Source: Acidilobus saccharovorans 345-15 (GTDB taxonomy: Archaea > Thermoproteota > Thermoprotei_A > Sulfolobales > Acidilobaceae). Taken from it: DNA of 64,000 nt. Where the stretch lies: contig NC_014374.1 of NCBI RefSeq assembly GCF_000144915.1, positions 1,054,001 to 1,118,000 on the forward strand, written 5' to 3'. Shown here piece after piece: positions 51,144 to 59,123 of this stretch. Each line of letters begins with the position of its first letter. Position 1 is the stretch's first letter. The position numbers and the translations under genes are program-made. The notes beneath the pieces are model-generated. The model did no database searches. It had not been told where the DNA came from and saw nothing but the letters and a program-made list of their open reading frames with translations.

Positions 51144-52018
51144 TATATGATCACCGCTCTAGGGTCGTACCACCTAGTTCCTCCACCGCTTAGAGCTAGT
51201 AGCTGGGCGGAGGTTTTCTTTGATATTACATAATGAAACGGAAGTTCAAAGCCACATTTCCAGCACCTGGTTCCATCCTTTAGCTCAAGCGACCTGAGCG
51301 CGCTGCCCTCCCTATAGGCCACAGGGCTCCCACATCTTGGGCAATAGGTGTTTAGCTGCTCATAGAGATCTACGTGGACATATGTGTAGGGATTAACCCT
51401 AAGCAGGCTGTTATAGAGGTATCTAACAGCGCCACCGCCTTCATGCTCGAGCAAATGTACGTGAAGTGGAAAGCCGTAGCTTGCGGTTACCTCCGCCTCC
51501 CCGAGCACGTCCTCAACCCTAGGCCTTTCCAGGTACGTGTTTACCTCAACCCATTGACCGAGCTCCTTTGCGAGCCTGAGGGTTCTATCAAGGTCGAGCC
51601 CGCTGTAGGTATAACCGCTGTGGCAGTGCTTCAGGTAATCTATTGCAAGAAAGTCCAAGCCTTCCAGAGTTTCCAGTGATGGCGTCTTAATGCCGACCTT
51701 AAGTTCACGACTTCTTATATCTTTAGTCAACTCGCCAAGTTCCTTCATGGGCTTAATTACATCGAAGACAAGCCCTGATACCTTCCACCTCTCTGCAACC
51801 TTTAAGATGTCTTGGCTGTTAAGGCTCTTCAGGGAAGGGCCTTCTGCAGAGAGCCTGTAGACTTCACCGAGATCGCTAAAATTGTCGCAGTTTTCCGCGG
51901 AATATGAAGTCTTGGAGAAAACTACCACCCTCATAACGGACCCGCCGCTTAATATATGGAAAAGGGGTATTGCCTCAGCAGCCGCATATCCTAGGCTAGC
52001 CACTTCTAGTCTAGTCAT
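51143..52018 (-). CDS. AmrS paralogue without iron-sulfur cysteines (pseudo radical SAM)
   Basis: A 291-residue protein that aligns with AmrS in its second half: both have VEVNTYLERP/IEITNLVVP, a FPLHVHLLEH/PFHLLKFYPE equivalent and a zinc ribbon (TYCPRCGSP...TRCWKCGFE). The N-terminal half has only single dispersed cysteines and no CxxxCxxC, so it cannot hold a radical-SAM cluster. It is translationally coupled to amrS (TAATG overlap). It may be a partner or inhibitor subunit of the active enzyme. Confidence 0.72.
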   Translation of the reverse strand: MTRLEVASLGYAAAEAIPLFHILSGGSVMRVVVFSKTSYSAENCDNFSDLGEVYRLSAEGPSLKSLNSQDILKVAERWKVSGLVFDVIKPMKELGELTKDIRSRELKVGIKTPSLETLEGLDFLAIDYLKHCHSGYTYSGLDLDRTLRLAKELGQWVEVNTYLERPRVEDVLGEAEVTASYGFPLHVHLLEHEGGGAVRYLYNSLLRVNPYTYVHVDLYEQLNTYCPRCGSPVAYREGSALRSLELKDGTRCWKCGFELPFHYVISKKTSAQLLALSGGGTRWYDPRAVII

Positions 52019-52096
52019 GTGCCTTCATGAAAAACTTAGGCTAAGGGGACTTAAATCGGCTCTTAAAAGAGGGTCATAAGGAAACTGAACCTTCTC

Positions 52097-52117
52097 CCCG
52101 CCCCTTCCGGGGGCGGG
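52097..52117. other. GC-rich hairpin near the translin-AmrS-paralogue boundary
   Basis: CCCGCCCC-TTCCG-GGGGCGGG folds into an 8-base-pair stem with a five-base loop. It lies between the 3' end of the translin-like gene and the start of the AmrS paralogue, on the same strand. A T-rich stretch follows on the plus strand. It could be a transcription or processing signal; archaeal terminators are usually T-runs without hairpins, so the role is uncertain. Confidence 0.4.
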
Positions 52118-52165
52118 ACTTGTCGTTCTTTTTGTCATCAGAAGAAGGAGTCTTGGTTTTGTAAG

Positions 52166-52798
52166 TTAGACCCTTCTAGCCTCAGCTAATGCTCTTTTAA
52201 GTTCTTCTCTAGACTGGATGTCAACCAGAATCGCTTTAGTGTCGTCTATAAGGCTTCTTGCAACGTCGACCTTATGTCTAACTCCGGGAAGCACGGAATC
52301 AGGATAGTCGAGAGATCTCATCGAAGTATATATGGCCTCCATGATTTCTAAGAGCTTCCATGCAAGATCAATGTCGCCTTGTCTTAACTTTTCAAGCGCG
52401 AGCCTTCTAAGTTCTCCAACCACATCACCTAGCCCCTGCAGATAAGGCACTGGATGTACTTTGAGTTCCTCAAAGCTGGGAACTTTACCTTCGACTACTA
52501 TAGAGTAAAAGAGTTTGGCCTCCACGTACTCACTTACTGCATTATATACTAGTCCAGAGTACGCAAGCTCAGGATGGGCGGAGGAAAGGTCAAGCATTCT
52601 TCTGGTGAGATCCTCGCACTTGTCCAGATTTTCCTTAGCTTTGGCTATATCACCCTGATGTAGGTAGGTAATGCTCCAGCCGCTGTACCTTATGACATCT
52701 CTTGACGTTTTGACTATCTCTTCTCTGTCCGAGTCTAACGATTTAAGGAACCTGTCGGCGCTTTCAACAACCGAAGGTATCATATCCTTCACATCCAT
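52166..52798 (-). CDS. Translin-family protein
   Basis: A 210-residue all-helical protein. The N-terminal SADRFLKSLDSDREEIVKTSRDV and the C-terminal RDVARSLI-like segments fit archaeal translin (Afu-Trax-like) proteins, which resemble the RNase subunits of eukaryotic C3PO. The acidic catalytic residues needed in Trax-type nucleases cannot be confirmed by eye. The ATG at 52798 is used; the frame also runs through the tRNA upstream, but that cannot be protein-coding. It begins 42 bases after the tRNA-Ile gene on the same strand. Confidence 0.7.
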   Translation of the reverse strand: MDVKDMIPSVVESADRFLKSLDSDREEIVKTSRDVIRYSGWSITYLHQGDIAKAKENLDKCEDLTRRMLDLSSAHPELAYSGLVYNAVSEYVEAKLFYSIVVEGKVPSFEELKVHPVPYLQGLGDVVGELRRLALEKLRQGDIDLAWKLLEIMEAIYTSMRSLDYPDSVLPGVRHKVDVARSLIDDTKAILVDIQSREELKRALAEARRV

Positions 52799-52840
52799 TG
52801 CGAGCACCCCCAAGCAGGAGGCCTCAGGCCTTTTATGTGA

Positions 52841-52933
52841 TGGGCCCGGGGGGATTTGAACCCCCGACCGCCCGGTCTCTGACATACCTGGCTGATATCA
52901 GCCGGGCGCTCCACCGAGCTGAGCTACGGGCCC
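52841..52933 (-). tRNA. tRNA-Ile (anticodon GAT) with intron
   Basis: A complete cloverleaf (acceptor GGGCCCG/CGGGCCC, T-arm GGGGG-TTCAAAT-CCCCC, discriminator A) interrupted at position 37/38 by a 19-base intron. The spliced anticodon loop is CTGATAA. Apart from the anticodon and a few loop bases it closely matches the tRNA-Ile2 at 13301-13374. No CCA is encoded. A minus-strand TATA-like TTTTTAAAAC near 52957-52966 precedes it. Confidence 0.92.
52877..52895 (-). other. tRNA-Ile intron
   Basis: Nineteen bases between A37 and A38. Bases CTGA (positions 32-35) pair with intron TCAG; bulges TAT and AGA flank this four-base helix, which matches the bulge-helix-bulge cut by the archaeal splicing endonuclease. 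Cutting after the second base of each bulge gives exact ends 52877 and 52895. Confidence 0.88.
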
Positions 52934-52977
52934 TTCGGAGACCAGGTGGCTATTGAGTTTTAAAAAGATTAGTAGCG

Positions 52978-53598
52978 TCACTGGGGCGGCAAGGAAAGCT
53001 TCAGCAGGTTTGCATGCTCATCTGTTATGTCCATTTCCATGTACTTGGCTAGCGACACGCCGCCATCAGGGGCTACATTAACTGTGTGGAAGAAGAACTT
53101 CTTTGAGTTCGCGTCTGCAGTGAATAGCCTGATCTCCTTCAGCGACCTCAGGTACTCCCTCAGGTCTGGGTCAGACGTTATGGTCGAGAACTGCTTGGTA
53201 GCCAGCCATGCCCTGACGTGTATTAGGAGCGACCCTCTATAATTGGCTGACCTGAGCGACTTTAGCGTCTGCAGGACCATCTTAGCAACGTCGCTCATCC
53301 TCTGCTCCCCGCCAAAGGCTATGTAGACGGCCTCCGCGCCCCATGCAACTATCCTCTTGGCAACGTCATCCATGTTGTCTGTATAGTCAAAGAAGGCGAC
53401 CTTGCCGGGGCCGTAGCCATAGGTGTCTAGGTACGCAGTTGCGGCCGCCGCAGCTATGGACTCGCATATTCTGTCAGGGTAAGGTATAACTGCAATTCTG
53501 TTGAAGCCCTTGAAGAGCCCTATGCCCACTAACCTGCCCGTGAGGGCCCTTAAATACGCCTCCTCACCTATGGAAAGTTTGCCCGAACTTGCGTACAT
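52978..53598 (-). CDS. Unknown alpha/beta protein
   Basis: A 206-residue protein of unrecognised family. Alternating strands and helices (RIAVIPYPDRICESIAAAAA, EAVYIAFGGEQRMSDVAKM, SLLIHVRAWLATKQFSTI) suggest a Rossmann-like or periplasmic-binding-like core, but no cofactor motif is visible. No signal peptide. It is upstream of tRNA-Ile and lies alone. The ATG start is close to a TATA-like element (minus strand, near 53637). Confidence 0.6.
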   Translation of the reverse strand: MYASSGKLSIGEEAYLRALTGRLVGIGLFKGFNRIAVIPYPDRICESIAAAAATAYLDTYGYGPGKVAFFDYTDNMDDVAKRIVAWGAEAVYIAFGGEQRMSDVAKMVLQTLKSLRSANYRGSLLIHVRAWLATKQFSTITSDPDLREYLRSLKEIRLFTADANSKKFFFHTVNVAPDGGVSLAKYMEMDITDEHANLLKLSLPPQ

Positions 53599-53717
53599 AT
53601 GTATTGCGCCACTAATTAGAATGCATTTTCTGCTATAAAAATTTTTAGGTTAATTAAGGCTCTATAACGCTTAAAAACCTATTGGATGAAAGGTAAGATC
53701 TGCAGGAGGTACTGAGC

Positions 53718-53891
53718 ATGCCAGTAACTGACCCAGAGCTGGTTAAGATCGTCCAGGATAGGGTGTTCAATGTACTTATATGCAGGAAGTGCGGTGCTCA
53801 TAACCCTCCGGGCGCCACTAAGTGCAGGAGGTGCCATAGTAAGGATCTGAGGCCTAAGAGGAAGGAGCTGGCTAAGGTAAAGGCCGCCTAA
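53718..53891 (+). CDS. rpl40e: 50S ribosomal protein L40e
   Basis: A 57-residue zinc protein of the archaeal large subunit. It starts [20 protein letters not shown] and has the zinc finger CRKCGAHN...[16 protein letters not shown], matching L40e. The ATG follows a GGAGG-type stretch (GCAGGAGGTACTGAGC). It is easy to miss because it is short. Downstream is a 177-base spacer without genes, ahead of convergent S26e. Confidence 0.95.
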   Translation: MPVTDPELVKIVQDRVFNVLICRKCGAHNPPGATKCRRCHSKDLRPKRKELAKVKAA

Positions 53892-54068
53892 CGCCCTTAT
53901 TAGAGGTAAAGATAAAATAGTTAGTCGCCTCGGCTTTATGATTGTTATTCTATAGCGTCGGCTCCTGCTACATTACGTTAAAATTACTTGAGTGAAGAAA
54001 GGGGCTTTAGCAAGTACTGAAAGATATCCTTGCGCAGCCCTCTTTAGGTAGTTTATTTTAGGCCAGGT

Positions 54069-54356
54069 TTAGATTAAGTTCAGTCTTGGCTTTCTTTCGT
54101 CTTCAGGCCTTATCTTAACTAGGCCATAGTGTATGGCACAACTTATGCAGTAGCACTTGGTGACCGGGTACCTAGGTATTATAGCTCCCTTCTTTTCAAG
54201 TTCTGCGGCAAGCTGTGGGTCGACGGGAGAGTAATTCCTTGTGACGCAGATAGCCTTATCCTCAGGAACAAGCCTTCCGCAGTTGTCGCACTGAATCATC
54301 TTAGATTTGCCCTTATCGCCTTTTCTTCTTCCTCTGCTCTCCCTTTTCTTTGGCAT
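54069..54356 (-). CDS. rps26e: 30S ribosomal protein S26e
   Basis: A 95-residue zinc-binding ribosomal protein. The zinc ligands read CDNCGRLVPEDKAICVTRNY and KCYCISCAIHYG, with the basic N-terminus PKKRESRGRRKGDKG. It is divergent from LX over a 232-base spacer and convergent with L40e. S26e is seen in crenarchaea and eukaryotes but absent from many euryarchaea, supporting the crenarchaeal origin. Confidence 0.95.
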   Translation of the reverse strand: MPKKRESRGRRKGDKGKSKMIQCDNCGRLVPEDKAICVTRNYSPVDPQLAAELEKKGAIIPRYPVTKCYCISCAIHYGLVKIRPEDERKPRLNLI

Positions 54357-54588
54357 AAGTTAAGCACCTCATATCTGCTGCGACCCTGCGTTATTAAGTT
54401 ATTTTGAAGCGGAGCAAGACCTTCTCGAAGAAGTTGTGCGCCTCTTAGCACTGCTGTTTGTGAGTTCACTGGCTCAACCCGACAGTGCCGATAAGAGACC
54501 ATGCTATCACATCCCATTGCCAATGCATTTGAGGCGGCAGTACGCTTTTATTTCAGGTAAGTTCTAACTGGCTGAGAGGGGCTTACTC

Positions 54589-54855
54589 ATGAGCAGCGAC
54601 ACGAGGCCGAAGGTATACCTGGTAGAGGGCCAGATGATGCTATCTCATGATAAGTTCCCGGAATGGCATAAATTTAAGGTATTTGTAAGATCAGTCAAGG
54701 AAAGGGATGCTCTCGAAAGAGTCTACTCAGAGCTAGGGAGCAGGCATAAGCTGAAGAGGTATCATATAAGGATTCTCAGTGTGAAGGAAATTCCCTTAGA
54801 ACAGGTGACAGATGCACATATACTCTCCCTAGCAGAGGCTACCAGGGTGAAGTAA
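54589..54855 (+). CDS. rplX: 50S ribosomal protein LX (L18Ae-like)
   Basis: An 88-residue protein of the archaeal LX/L18Ae family: KVYLVEGQMMLSHDKFPEWHKFKVFVRS and ERVYSELGSRHKLKRYHIRI are characteristic. It heads a compact cluster of LX, prefoldin alpha and FtsY, an arrangement known from many archaea. The usual upstream L31e and aIF6 genes are not in front of it here. Confidence 0.93.
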   Translation: MSSDTRPKVYLVEGQMMLSHDKFPEWHKFKVFVRSVKERDALERVYSELGSRHKLKRYHIRILSVKEIPLEQVTDAHILSLAEATRVK

Positions 54856-54858
54856 AGT

Positions 54859-55314
54859 TTGGCTGAGCAGCAAAAGCGCGTCGTGACACTTGACGACCTA
54901 GTGGCTCAGCTAGACGCAATAAGGGCCGAAGTTTCAAACTTAAGGGACCTCCTCACTCAGCTGGTAGCTCAGAGGGACTCAGTCACCAGGACCAAGGAAG
55001 GCCTTGACGCGATAGCCAGGTCCCCTGAGGGCTCCCCAGTGCTCTTCCCGTTGAGCAGCGGCTACGAGGCCCTGGTAGAGGCAACGCCAAGCGACAGAAA
55101 TAAGGTGATAATTCATCTTGGGGCGGACATATACGCAAAGCTTGATGTAACCGAGGGCCTTAAGGTTCTGAGCGAGCGGGAGGGCGAGCTTAACAAGTTA
55201 ATAAATGAGGTGAGCCAGAGGCTCGCCCAGCTGGAGTCCCTGGAGGCCCAATATGAAAGCGTGATCCAGCAGGCCGTGGCCTCAGCCCAGCAGGGCAGGA
55301 CCAGGCAGGGTTGA
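54859..55314 (+). CDS. pfdA: Prefoldin alpha subunit
   Basis: The alpha subunit of prefoldin, a coiled-coil chaperone that passes nonnative proteins to the thermosome. Two long helices (LDAIRAEVSNLRDLLTQLVA; LNKLINEVSQRLAQLESLEA) flank the short beta-hairpin region with PLSSGYEALVEATPSDRNKVIIHLGADIYAKLD. The start is TTG, four bases after the LX stop. The C-terminal QQ-rich tail is typical. Confidence 0.9.
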   Translation: MAEQQKRVVTLDDLVAQLDAIRAEVSNLRDLLTQLVAQRDSVTRTKEGLDAIARSPEGSPVLFPLSSGYEALVEATPSDRNKVIIHLGADIYAKLDVTEGLKVLSEREGELNKLINEVSQRLAQLESLEAQYESVIQQAVASAQQGRTRQG

Positions 55315-55320
55315 GCCGTT

Positions 55321-56235
55321 GTGTTCGATAAGCTGAGAAGCGCGTTGAAGGGCTTCGCGGCATCTATAAAGGAGGCTGTTGAGAAGAAAGAACTGAGCGA
55401 GAAAGACCTGGAAACCCCCTTGGAGGAGCTTATGATTAACCTCGTCGAAGCGGACGTAGCCTATGATGTTGCAGAATCCATAGTCATGGAGCTTAGGACT
55501 AAGCTTATTGGAAGTAAGGTACCAAGAGGCATCAATGTAGAGGATTACGTCTTAAATTCTCTTAAGAGCTACATAGCTACGTTATTCAGCAACGGCATCG
55601 ACCTAGTGTCCGAGGCTAAGAGGAAGTGCAGCTCAGGGCTGCCCTACGTGATAACGTTCTTCGGAGTAAATGGAGTTGGAAAAACGACAACTATTGCAAA
55701 GGTAGCCTACATGCTAAAAAGCTCGGGGCTGACTCCAGTTATAGCTGCCGCTGATACCTTCAGGGCAGGGGCCCAGGAACAGCTGAGAACGCATGCTGAG
55801 AGGCTAGGGGTTGCATTTATAGGTGGCAGCTACGGCGCTGATCCTGCAAGCGTGGCCTACAACGCCATAAATTATGCTAAGAATAGAAGGGTGTGCGCTG
55901 TTCTAATCGACACGGCCGGCAGGATGCACGTAGATGCCGATCTAATGTCCGAACTTAAGAAGATAGTCAGGGTAGCTAATCCTGACCTGAGAGTACTGGT
56001 GGTCGATTCCCTTACAGGTAACGACGCTGTTGAACAGGCAAAGAGCTTTAACGAGAACGTGGGCATCGACGCTATAATACTCACCAAGTTGGACGCGGAC
56101 CTAAAGGGGGGCGTAGCCATATCTGTTGCAGCAACCACCAAGAAACCCGTGATTTACGTAGGTGTAGGGCAAAACTACAGCGACCTAAGGCCTTTCAGCC
56201 CAAATTATATAATTAGTGCGATATTTGGTAATTAA
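55321..56235 (+). CDS. ftsY: Signal recognition particle receptor FtsY
   Basis: The SRP receptor GTPase that docks ribosome-nascent chains at the membrane. N- and G-domains are complete: the G1 motif GVNGVGKTTTIAKVA (about residues 117-131), AADTFRAGAQEQLRTHAERL, DTAGRMH and the TKLDADLKGGVAI stretch. At 304 residues it lacks a long acidic A-domain, as in other archaea. The start is GTG 55321. It overlaps the next gene's 3' end by four bases (convergent). Confidence 0.94.
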   Translation: MFDKLRSALKGFAASIKEAVEKKELSEKDLETPLEELMINLVEADVAYDVAESIVMELRTKLIGSKVPRGINVEDYVLNSLKSYIATLFSNGIDLVSEAKRKCSSGLPYVITFFGVNGVGKTTTIAKVAYMLKSSGLTPVIAAADTFRAGAQEQLRTHAERLGVAFIGGSYGADPASVAYNAINYAKNRRVCAVLIDTAGRMHVDADLMSELKKIVRVANPDLRVLVVDSLTGNDAVEQAKSFNENVGIDAIILTKLDADLKGGVAISVAATTKKPVIYVGVGQNYSDLRPFSPNYIISAIFGN

Positions 56236-57104
56236 AGAACTCTGGCTGCCAGTTGCACTATGTCTTGCTTGGTAACTATTCCAATTAACTTTCCTGCATC
56301 GTCGATCACGGGTACGCAGCCTATTCTTTCAGCTGACATAGACCTTGCAACTGCTGCGGAATCCTCATCGCCCTTGGCCGTTATAAGCTCCTTTGACATT
56401 ATATCCTCGGCTACTGGCACTAAGTAACTCCTAAGGCTCACTATCTTATCCTTGAGTGGGTCTACGACCTTGTTTTTTATATACCTGTCCTTGCCCCTGG
56501 CCATGAAGAGGGCCGACGGCATATAGGCAAAGGCTAGGTCCTTCTTAGAGACCACGCCTATGGGCCTTCCGTCGCTGTCCACAATTACTACTTTGCGCAC
56601 TGGGCTCGACTCTATCAGCTTTGCTAAGTAATATATGCTATGGGTAGGGCTGGCCTTAGGGAAGTCCGTTCTCATGATGTCCAGGACCTTTAGTTTGCCC
56701 TCGTACCTATCTCCATAGGCTCTTACTACATCTGTGCGGGTGATTATACCCGCAAGCTTTCCATCCTTATCAACTACTGGAAGCCCACCTACTTTGTGTC
56801 TCATCATGAGCGAGGCCGCAGTTCTAAGGCTCTTGTTTTGATCTATGGTTATTATATTCTTGCTCATAGCCTCGGAGACCTTTATGTCATCGAGGGGTCT
56901 ATAATAATTCGAGCCGTAGAGCGAGTCTATGATATCGGTCATGGTTATAACTCCAACAGGCTTCTCTGACTCATTTACAACGACAAGCCTCCCTATGTCT
57001 TTCTTGAGCATCAGATTTCTGGCATGAGCAAGCGTATCGTTAGGTTTTACGACATAGACTGGACTGCTCATATAAGTGGAGACTCTCGGAGCCACATGCC
57101 TCAC
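56232..57104 (-). CDS. Four-CBS-domain protein (third of three tandem genes)
   Basis: A 290-residue protein of four CBS domains at about 8-60, 75-125, 143-193 and 236-288, i.e. two Bateman modules and no other domain. Each has the CBS ending GVITxTDII/GIITRTDVV/GVVSKKDLA/GIVTKQDIV. CBS modules bind adenosine nucleotides such as AMP, ATP or SAM. Its start overlaps the stop of the upstream CBS gene by four bases (GTGA), so the three CBS genes form an operon. No catalytic partner is fused. Confidence 0.85.
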   Translation of the reverse strand: MRHVAPRVSTYMSSPVYVVKPNDTLAHARNLMLKKDIGRLVVVNESEKPVGVITMTDIIDSLYGSNYYRPLDDIKVSEAMSKNIITIDQNKSLRTAASLMMRHKVGGLPVVDKDGKLAGIITRTDVVRAYGDRYEGKLKVLDIMRTDFPKASPTHSIYYLAKLIESSPVRKVVIVDSDGRPIGVVSKKDLAFAYMPSALFMARGKDRYIKNKVVDPLKDKIVSLRSYLVPVAEDIMSKELITAKGDEDSAAVARSMSAERIGCVPVIDDAGKLIGIVTKQDIVQLAARVL

Positions 57105-58081
57105 CTCAAGGCAATTGAGATAAGTACATCCCTCTCTGTAACTATACCCTTAACTTCGTTATTCTGATCTACAACTATGAGGCTGTTGGTGTTACGGGCA
57201 TTCATCAGTGAAGCCGCCTCTGCAATATCAGCGTCTTCGTTAATAGTGGCGACGTCCTTGCTCATAATTTCTGAAACCCTGGTGGAGAGCACGTCTTCTA
57301 TGTCATAGCTAGATAGCTTCTCAAAAGCCTCGTGAGATCCAAAGTATGAGATAAAGTCCATAGCGCTTACAACGCCAACCAGGTAGGAGCCGTCCGAGGA
57401 GAGCACAGGTATCCTCCTGAATCCATATAAAGACATCAGCTGCGCAGCCCTCTTAAGAGAGTCAGTTTCAAATGCCGCAACTAAGCTGGTTGTCATAACG
57501 TCCTTTACTTTGACATTGACATCTTTGTTTACAAGGTATCTTACTAGGTCATGTTCTGTAACTACTCCGTAAGGCGTGCCATCGCTTAAAATTATAGGTA
57601 CGAGGCCTATACCATTGAGCACCATTATCCTAAGGACCTCTGAGAGCTTTGACGAGGTGGTAGCATAAAGAGGTGTCGGGTTCATAAGGCTTTCAACGCT
57701 CTCGGACCTCAATGCGCTAAATACGTCCCTCTTATGACGTTGCTCTACTATAGAGTAAAGCTTCCCTCCTCCCAGGTAATTCACGATGTCAGTTGCCATA
57801 ATGGTGCCCCTCAGCTTGTTACTTGAATCGACGACCACTAGCCCCCTCACTCTCTTTGAATACATAAGCTCCAGGGCCTCTAGTATTGTGCTAGTGAAGG
57901 TTATAGATATGGCGGGCTTTGACGCTATCGAAATGATGTCGCCCTCCTTTTCCTTGACCCTCTGGCTCCAGTTAGGCTCGGAGTCAGCTCTAAGATATTT
58001 AGTGCCTTCCCACCTGCGAACTCCCACTGTAGACACTACCTTGGCGCTCCTCGATAGTCTGAGATTGTTCTGTCTGTTCAC
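57101..58081 (-). CDS. Four-CBS-domain protein (second of three tandem genes)
   Basis: A 326-residue protein with an extended N-terminal region (NRQNNLRLSRSAKVVSTVGV) followed by four CBS domains ending in GTIMATDIV, GVVTEHDLV, VGVVSAMDFI and GIVTERDVL. The region YSIVEQRHKRDVFSALR between the first and second pairs is a helical linker. Same operon as its neighbours, overlapping the next by four bases and following the third CBS gene by seven bases. The ligand and partner are unknown. Confidence 0.85.
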   Translation of the reverse strand: MNRQNNLRLSRSAKVVSTVGVRRWEGTKYLRADSEPNWSQRVKEKEGDIISIASKPAISITFTSTILEALELMYSKRVRGLVVVDSSNKLRGTIMATDIVNYLGGGKLYSIVEQRHKRDVFSALRSESVESLMNPTPLYATTSSKLSEVLRIMVLNGIGLVPIILSDGTPYGVVTEHDLVRYLVNKDVNVKVKDVMTTSLVAAFETDSLKRAAQLMSLYGFRRIPVLSSDGSYLVGVVSAMDFISYFGSHEAFEKLSSYDIEDVLSTRVSEIMSKDVATINEDADIAEAASLMNARNTNSLIVVDQNNEVKGIVTERDVLISIALR

Positions 58082-58088
58082 TTTTATC

Positions 58089-59123
58089 TCACCTCGTCAC
58101 CAGCCTGGCTATGTCTTCTCTATCAATGATGCCTACTAGTTTAAGTTCCTTACTGGAATTAACTATGGGGATCCTTCCGTAGCCGTGCCTTGACATTAGG
58201 CTCACGACTTCGTAGACTGTGGACCAAGGGAACAGATAAATGGGTCCCCGCGTCATAACGTCCTTAACGCGAGGCCCCCGTGATGCTCCAGCCTCGCTCT
58301 CAAGGTGTATTCTGCTGTAACCTTTGCTAATTAGGTCATACTGCGTTATCATACCTACGAGCCTCCCATTGGAATCAACTACTGGGAGACCCGCATACCT
58401 AAGCTCCCGCATCTTATTCCATATCTTAGAGATGAATTCATCCTCTTCAGCGGCGACGGGTCCCTTAGTCATGTAATTCTCAATCACAAGATCTTTAAGG
58501 TCATCCTTACAATAGTTGGCTGCCAGCGAGATCAGGTCATCAAATGTAAAGAAGCCAAGGAAGCGGCCATCAAGGCCAACTATTGGTGATGCCCACTCAT
58601 CAGCCTTTATCATAAGGGACACTGCCTCCTTAACAGACTGGTCGGGCCTTAAAGTAACTAGGGGTTGCTCGGCCAGGGAACCAGCCACGGCCTCAGTTTT
58701 GGAGGACGCCACAGTGAGTATGGTGCCCCTAGTTATGATGCCAAGCAATCTGCCATCATTGTCGACTACAGCAACGCTCCTAACGGCTTCCTCCCGCACG
58801 ATCCTTCTTACTTCTGAGAGCTTCGTCTGTGGGTTTACTGAAATCTTGGAGGAACGGCCTAAATCAATAACGTTCAATATCTTAAGTTCGCCTATCTTGC
58901 CTAATGAGGAACTTTTTTTCTTTGCGTCTGATAGCACAAGCTGTCCCCAATATTTTGTGGCTTTTAAAGGATTTAAATTGTAATAACTAGAGTTGCACGG
59001 CGCGCCAATTAACAATAAGTCATAAAGTGTTAGTTTAGGTTTTGCGCCACTTTCGGGACCTCTAGTCTTGGCCCAATAACTCAGAACTCTGTTACAGTCT
59101 CGCTCGGTGAGACTTTCCTGCAC
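58089..59123 (-). CDS. Four-CBS-domain protein (first of three tandem genes)
   Basis: A 344-residue protein with four CBS domains after a 90-residue N-terminal part (YDLLLIGAPCNSSYYNLNPL) of unknown role. Domains end GIITRGTIL, GFFTFDDLI, GMITQYDLI and VGIIDREDI. It starts inside the 3' end of the preceding HTH-PRTase-like gene (43-base overlap); the true start may be further in, but coupling is likely. Together the three genes encode twelve CBS domains. Confidence 0.82.
   Translation of the reverse strand: MQESLTERDCNRVLSYWAKTRGPESGAKPKLTLYDLLLIGAPCNSSYYNLNPLKATKYWGQLVLSDAKKKSSSLGKIGELKILNVIDLGRSSKISVNPQTKLSEVRRIVREEAVRSVAVVDNDGRLLGIITRGTILTVASSKTEAVAGSLAEQPLVTLRPDQSVKEAVSLMIKADEWASPIVGLDGRFLGFFTFDDLISLAANYCKDDLKDLVIENYMTKGPVAAEEDEFISKIWNKMRELRYAGLPVVDSNGRLVGMITQYDLISKGYSRIHLESEAGASRGPRVKDVMTRGPIYLFPWSTVYEVVSLMSRHGYGRIPIVNSSKELKLVGIIDREDIARLVTR

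Noticed and set aside
52120-52160. A C/D box small RNA at the translin-AmrS boundary
   Set aside because: A CTGATGA C-box-like stretch is present but no D box or internal boxes with correct spacing could be found.
54296-54523. A 75-codon minus-strand frame upstream of S26e
   Set aside because: It overlaps S26e in another frame, has no promoter or ribosome-binding pattern of its own, and shows no recognisable family.
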